A stretch of 33,490 nucleotides of DNA, from positions 1 to 33,490 of the forward strand of contig PMDS01000113.1 of NCBI GenBank assembly GCA_003155655.1, read 5' to 3'. This document shows positions 32,930-33,490 of the stretch, one piece after another. The number at the start of each line of letters is the position of its first letter. Positions within the stretch are counted from its first letter, which is position 1. Made by a program: the position numbers and the translations under genes. The notes beneath the pieces were generated by a model. That model had not been told where the DNA came from, did no database searches, and saw nothing but the letters and a program-made list of their open reading frames with translations. The DNA is from Melioribacter sp. GTDB taxonomy: Bacteria > Bacteroidota > Ignavibacteria > Ignavibacteriales > Melioribacteraceae.

Positions 32930-33127
32930 TTGAGAATTTAGAACTTGTCCGCCGCGGAGGATTGAGAATGGAGAATTAATTTATTTCACATATTTAATTT
33001 GCCACCAGACACACTCCTGTCGCTCCGCTCCTTCCCCTCTTGAGAGGGGAAGGAGCGGAGCGACAGGGGTGAGTTAGAATTAGAACCAAAGTTTTTATAT
33101 AAACGTTATTTTACTTAATTCTCAATT
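32928..33127. repeat. MITE/REP-like element, copy 2
   Basis: AATTGAGAATT (32928-32938) and AATTCTCAATT (33117-33127) are exact inverted repeats bounding 200 bp. The left repeat contains part of the TAA stop of the barrel gene. 51 bases (32964-33014) and 30 bases (33042-33071) are identical to copy 1. A TCCGC/GCGGA palindrome lies near the left end. The centre holds a perfect 24-bp stem (33016-33039 with 33044-33067), much longer than the matching part of copy 1. Confidence 0.82.
33016..33067. repeat. Perfect 24-bp hairpin inside repeat copy 2
   Basis: The left arm begins CCTGTCGCTCCGCTCC and the right arm ends GGAGCGGAGCGACAGG, joined by a TTGA loop at 33040-33043. The GC-rich stem would fold strongly in RNA or cruciform DNA. 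It lacks a T-run on either side, so it is not a canonical terminator, but it could protect a 3' end. Confidence 0.85.
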
Positions 33128-33490
33128 GTTTTTTAGTGCAATAATTAAAAATTTATATTAGATTGCATGTAATACTCCGGGGTATTGTAGAGGGTGGTTC
33201 TCAAATTTCTGTACACTAATTATGTCCCCCAATCCAGATTAAAATTATTTGTTTGTTGGTAACAATTTATCTAAACCTTTTTACAAATGCTTTGATAGTG
33301 AATTGAACTTTAAGTCAATTTTGCATTTAGATCTTTTAATAAATGTTGAAACAGATAAAATAGGCTTACTAACCTGTTTATGACTTGAAAGCGTGTTCTA
33401 AACGCATTAAATAATCAAAAAATAATGCATGGGAATAAATTTTTAGTGCTAGAAACTAACAAAGTGAATGAAGGATAACTAAATATTAAC
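33128..33490. other. Terminal spacer without recognisable gene
   Basis: I see no open frame with a start and Shine-Dalgarno and no RNA gene in these 363 bases. A short inverted repeat, AATTGA/TCAATT (33301-33306, 33315-33320), is the only structure noted. It may be the upstream regulatory region of a gene beyond the window. Confidence 0.6.

Noticed and set aside
31109-33127. CRISPR array interpretation of the repeated sequences
   Set aside because: There are only two copies, about 1.8 kb apart with a gene between them, with terminal inverted repeats and no regular spacers.
33301-33320. AATTGA/TCAATT inverted repeat near the right end
   Set aside because: Six-base arms in AT-rich DNA with no adjacent gene or promoter are not enough to call a site.

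Overview
The window is AT-rich, densely coded DNA from a Gram-negative bacterium, most likely an Ignavibacteria-type member of the Bacteroidota/Chlorobi group. The evidence is: a type IX secretion sorting domain with the NYPNPFNPST signature at the left edge, many outer-membrane beta-barrel and FnIII-type surface proteins, a multi-PAS hybrid kinase, and intergenic spacers carrying GAGAATGGAGAAT-type repeats. Nearly all genes are on the + strand; the exception is one HTH regulator at about 21 kb. There are no rRNA or tRNA genes, CRISPR arrays or transposase genes that I can see.

Layout. 1-4.7 kb holds the 3' end of a T9SS-secreted FnIII protein, a 30-residue membrane or lipoprotein peptide closed by a strong terminator, a dipeptide epimerase, a membrane fatty-acid-hydroxylase-like protein and a GH9 glycoside hydrolase lipoprotein. 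4.8-19.5 kb holds a long co-oriented cluster that looks like a synthase-dependent exopolysaccharide system. In order it encodes a degenerate KaiC/RecA-like protein with a possible degenerate GGDEF domain, a TPR plus outer-membrane barrel exporter, an SGNH hydrolase/acyltransferase-like protein, a GT2 processive synthase, a one-helix Pro/Gln-rich protein, a membrane-anchored protein with an amidotransferase-like fold and a catalytically dead deacetylase-like domain, an FnIII lipoprotein, and a multi-PAS hybrid kinase with a degraded ATP-binding domain. This gene set matches none of the textbook Bcs, Pga, Pel or Alg operons. It is the best candidate here for an undescribed system.

19.6-26.2 kb is mostly housekeeping: ogt, a YjbQ-family protein, a frameshifted secreted peptide, an HTH regulator divergent from a MATE exporter with a 20-bp palindrome between them, a small FnIII protein, maf, a flippase-like membrane protein and icd with a textbook terminator. 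26.2-31.1 kb is a ferrous-iron locus: a hemerythrin protein, a LuxR-type regulator, feoA, feoB, a FeoB-associated Cys-rich peptide and an outer-membrane barrel protein. 31.1-33.5 kb contains another barrel protein bracketed by two copies of a 200-210 bp element with terminal inverted repeats (MITE- or REP-like). Each copy abuts the stop codon of the gene before it. The last roughly 360 bases hold no gene that I can support.

All functional statements come from motifs read by eye. No database or structure search was run.
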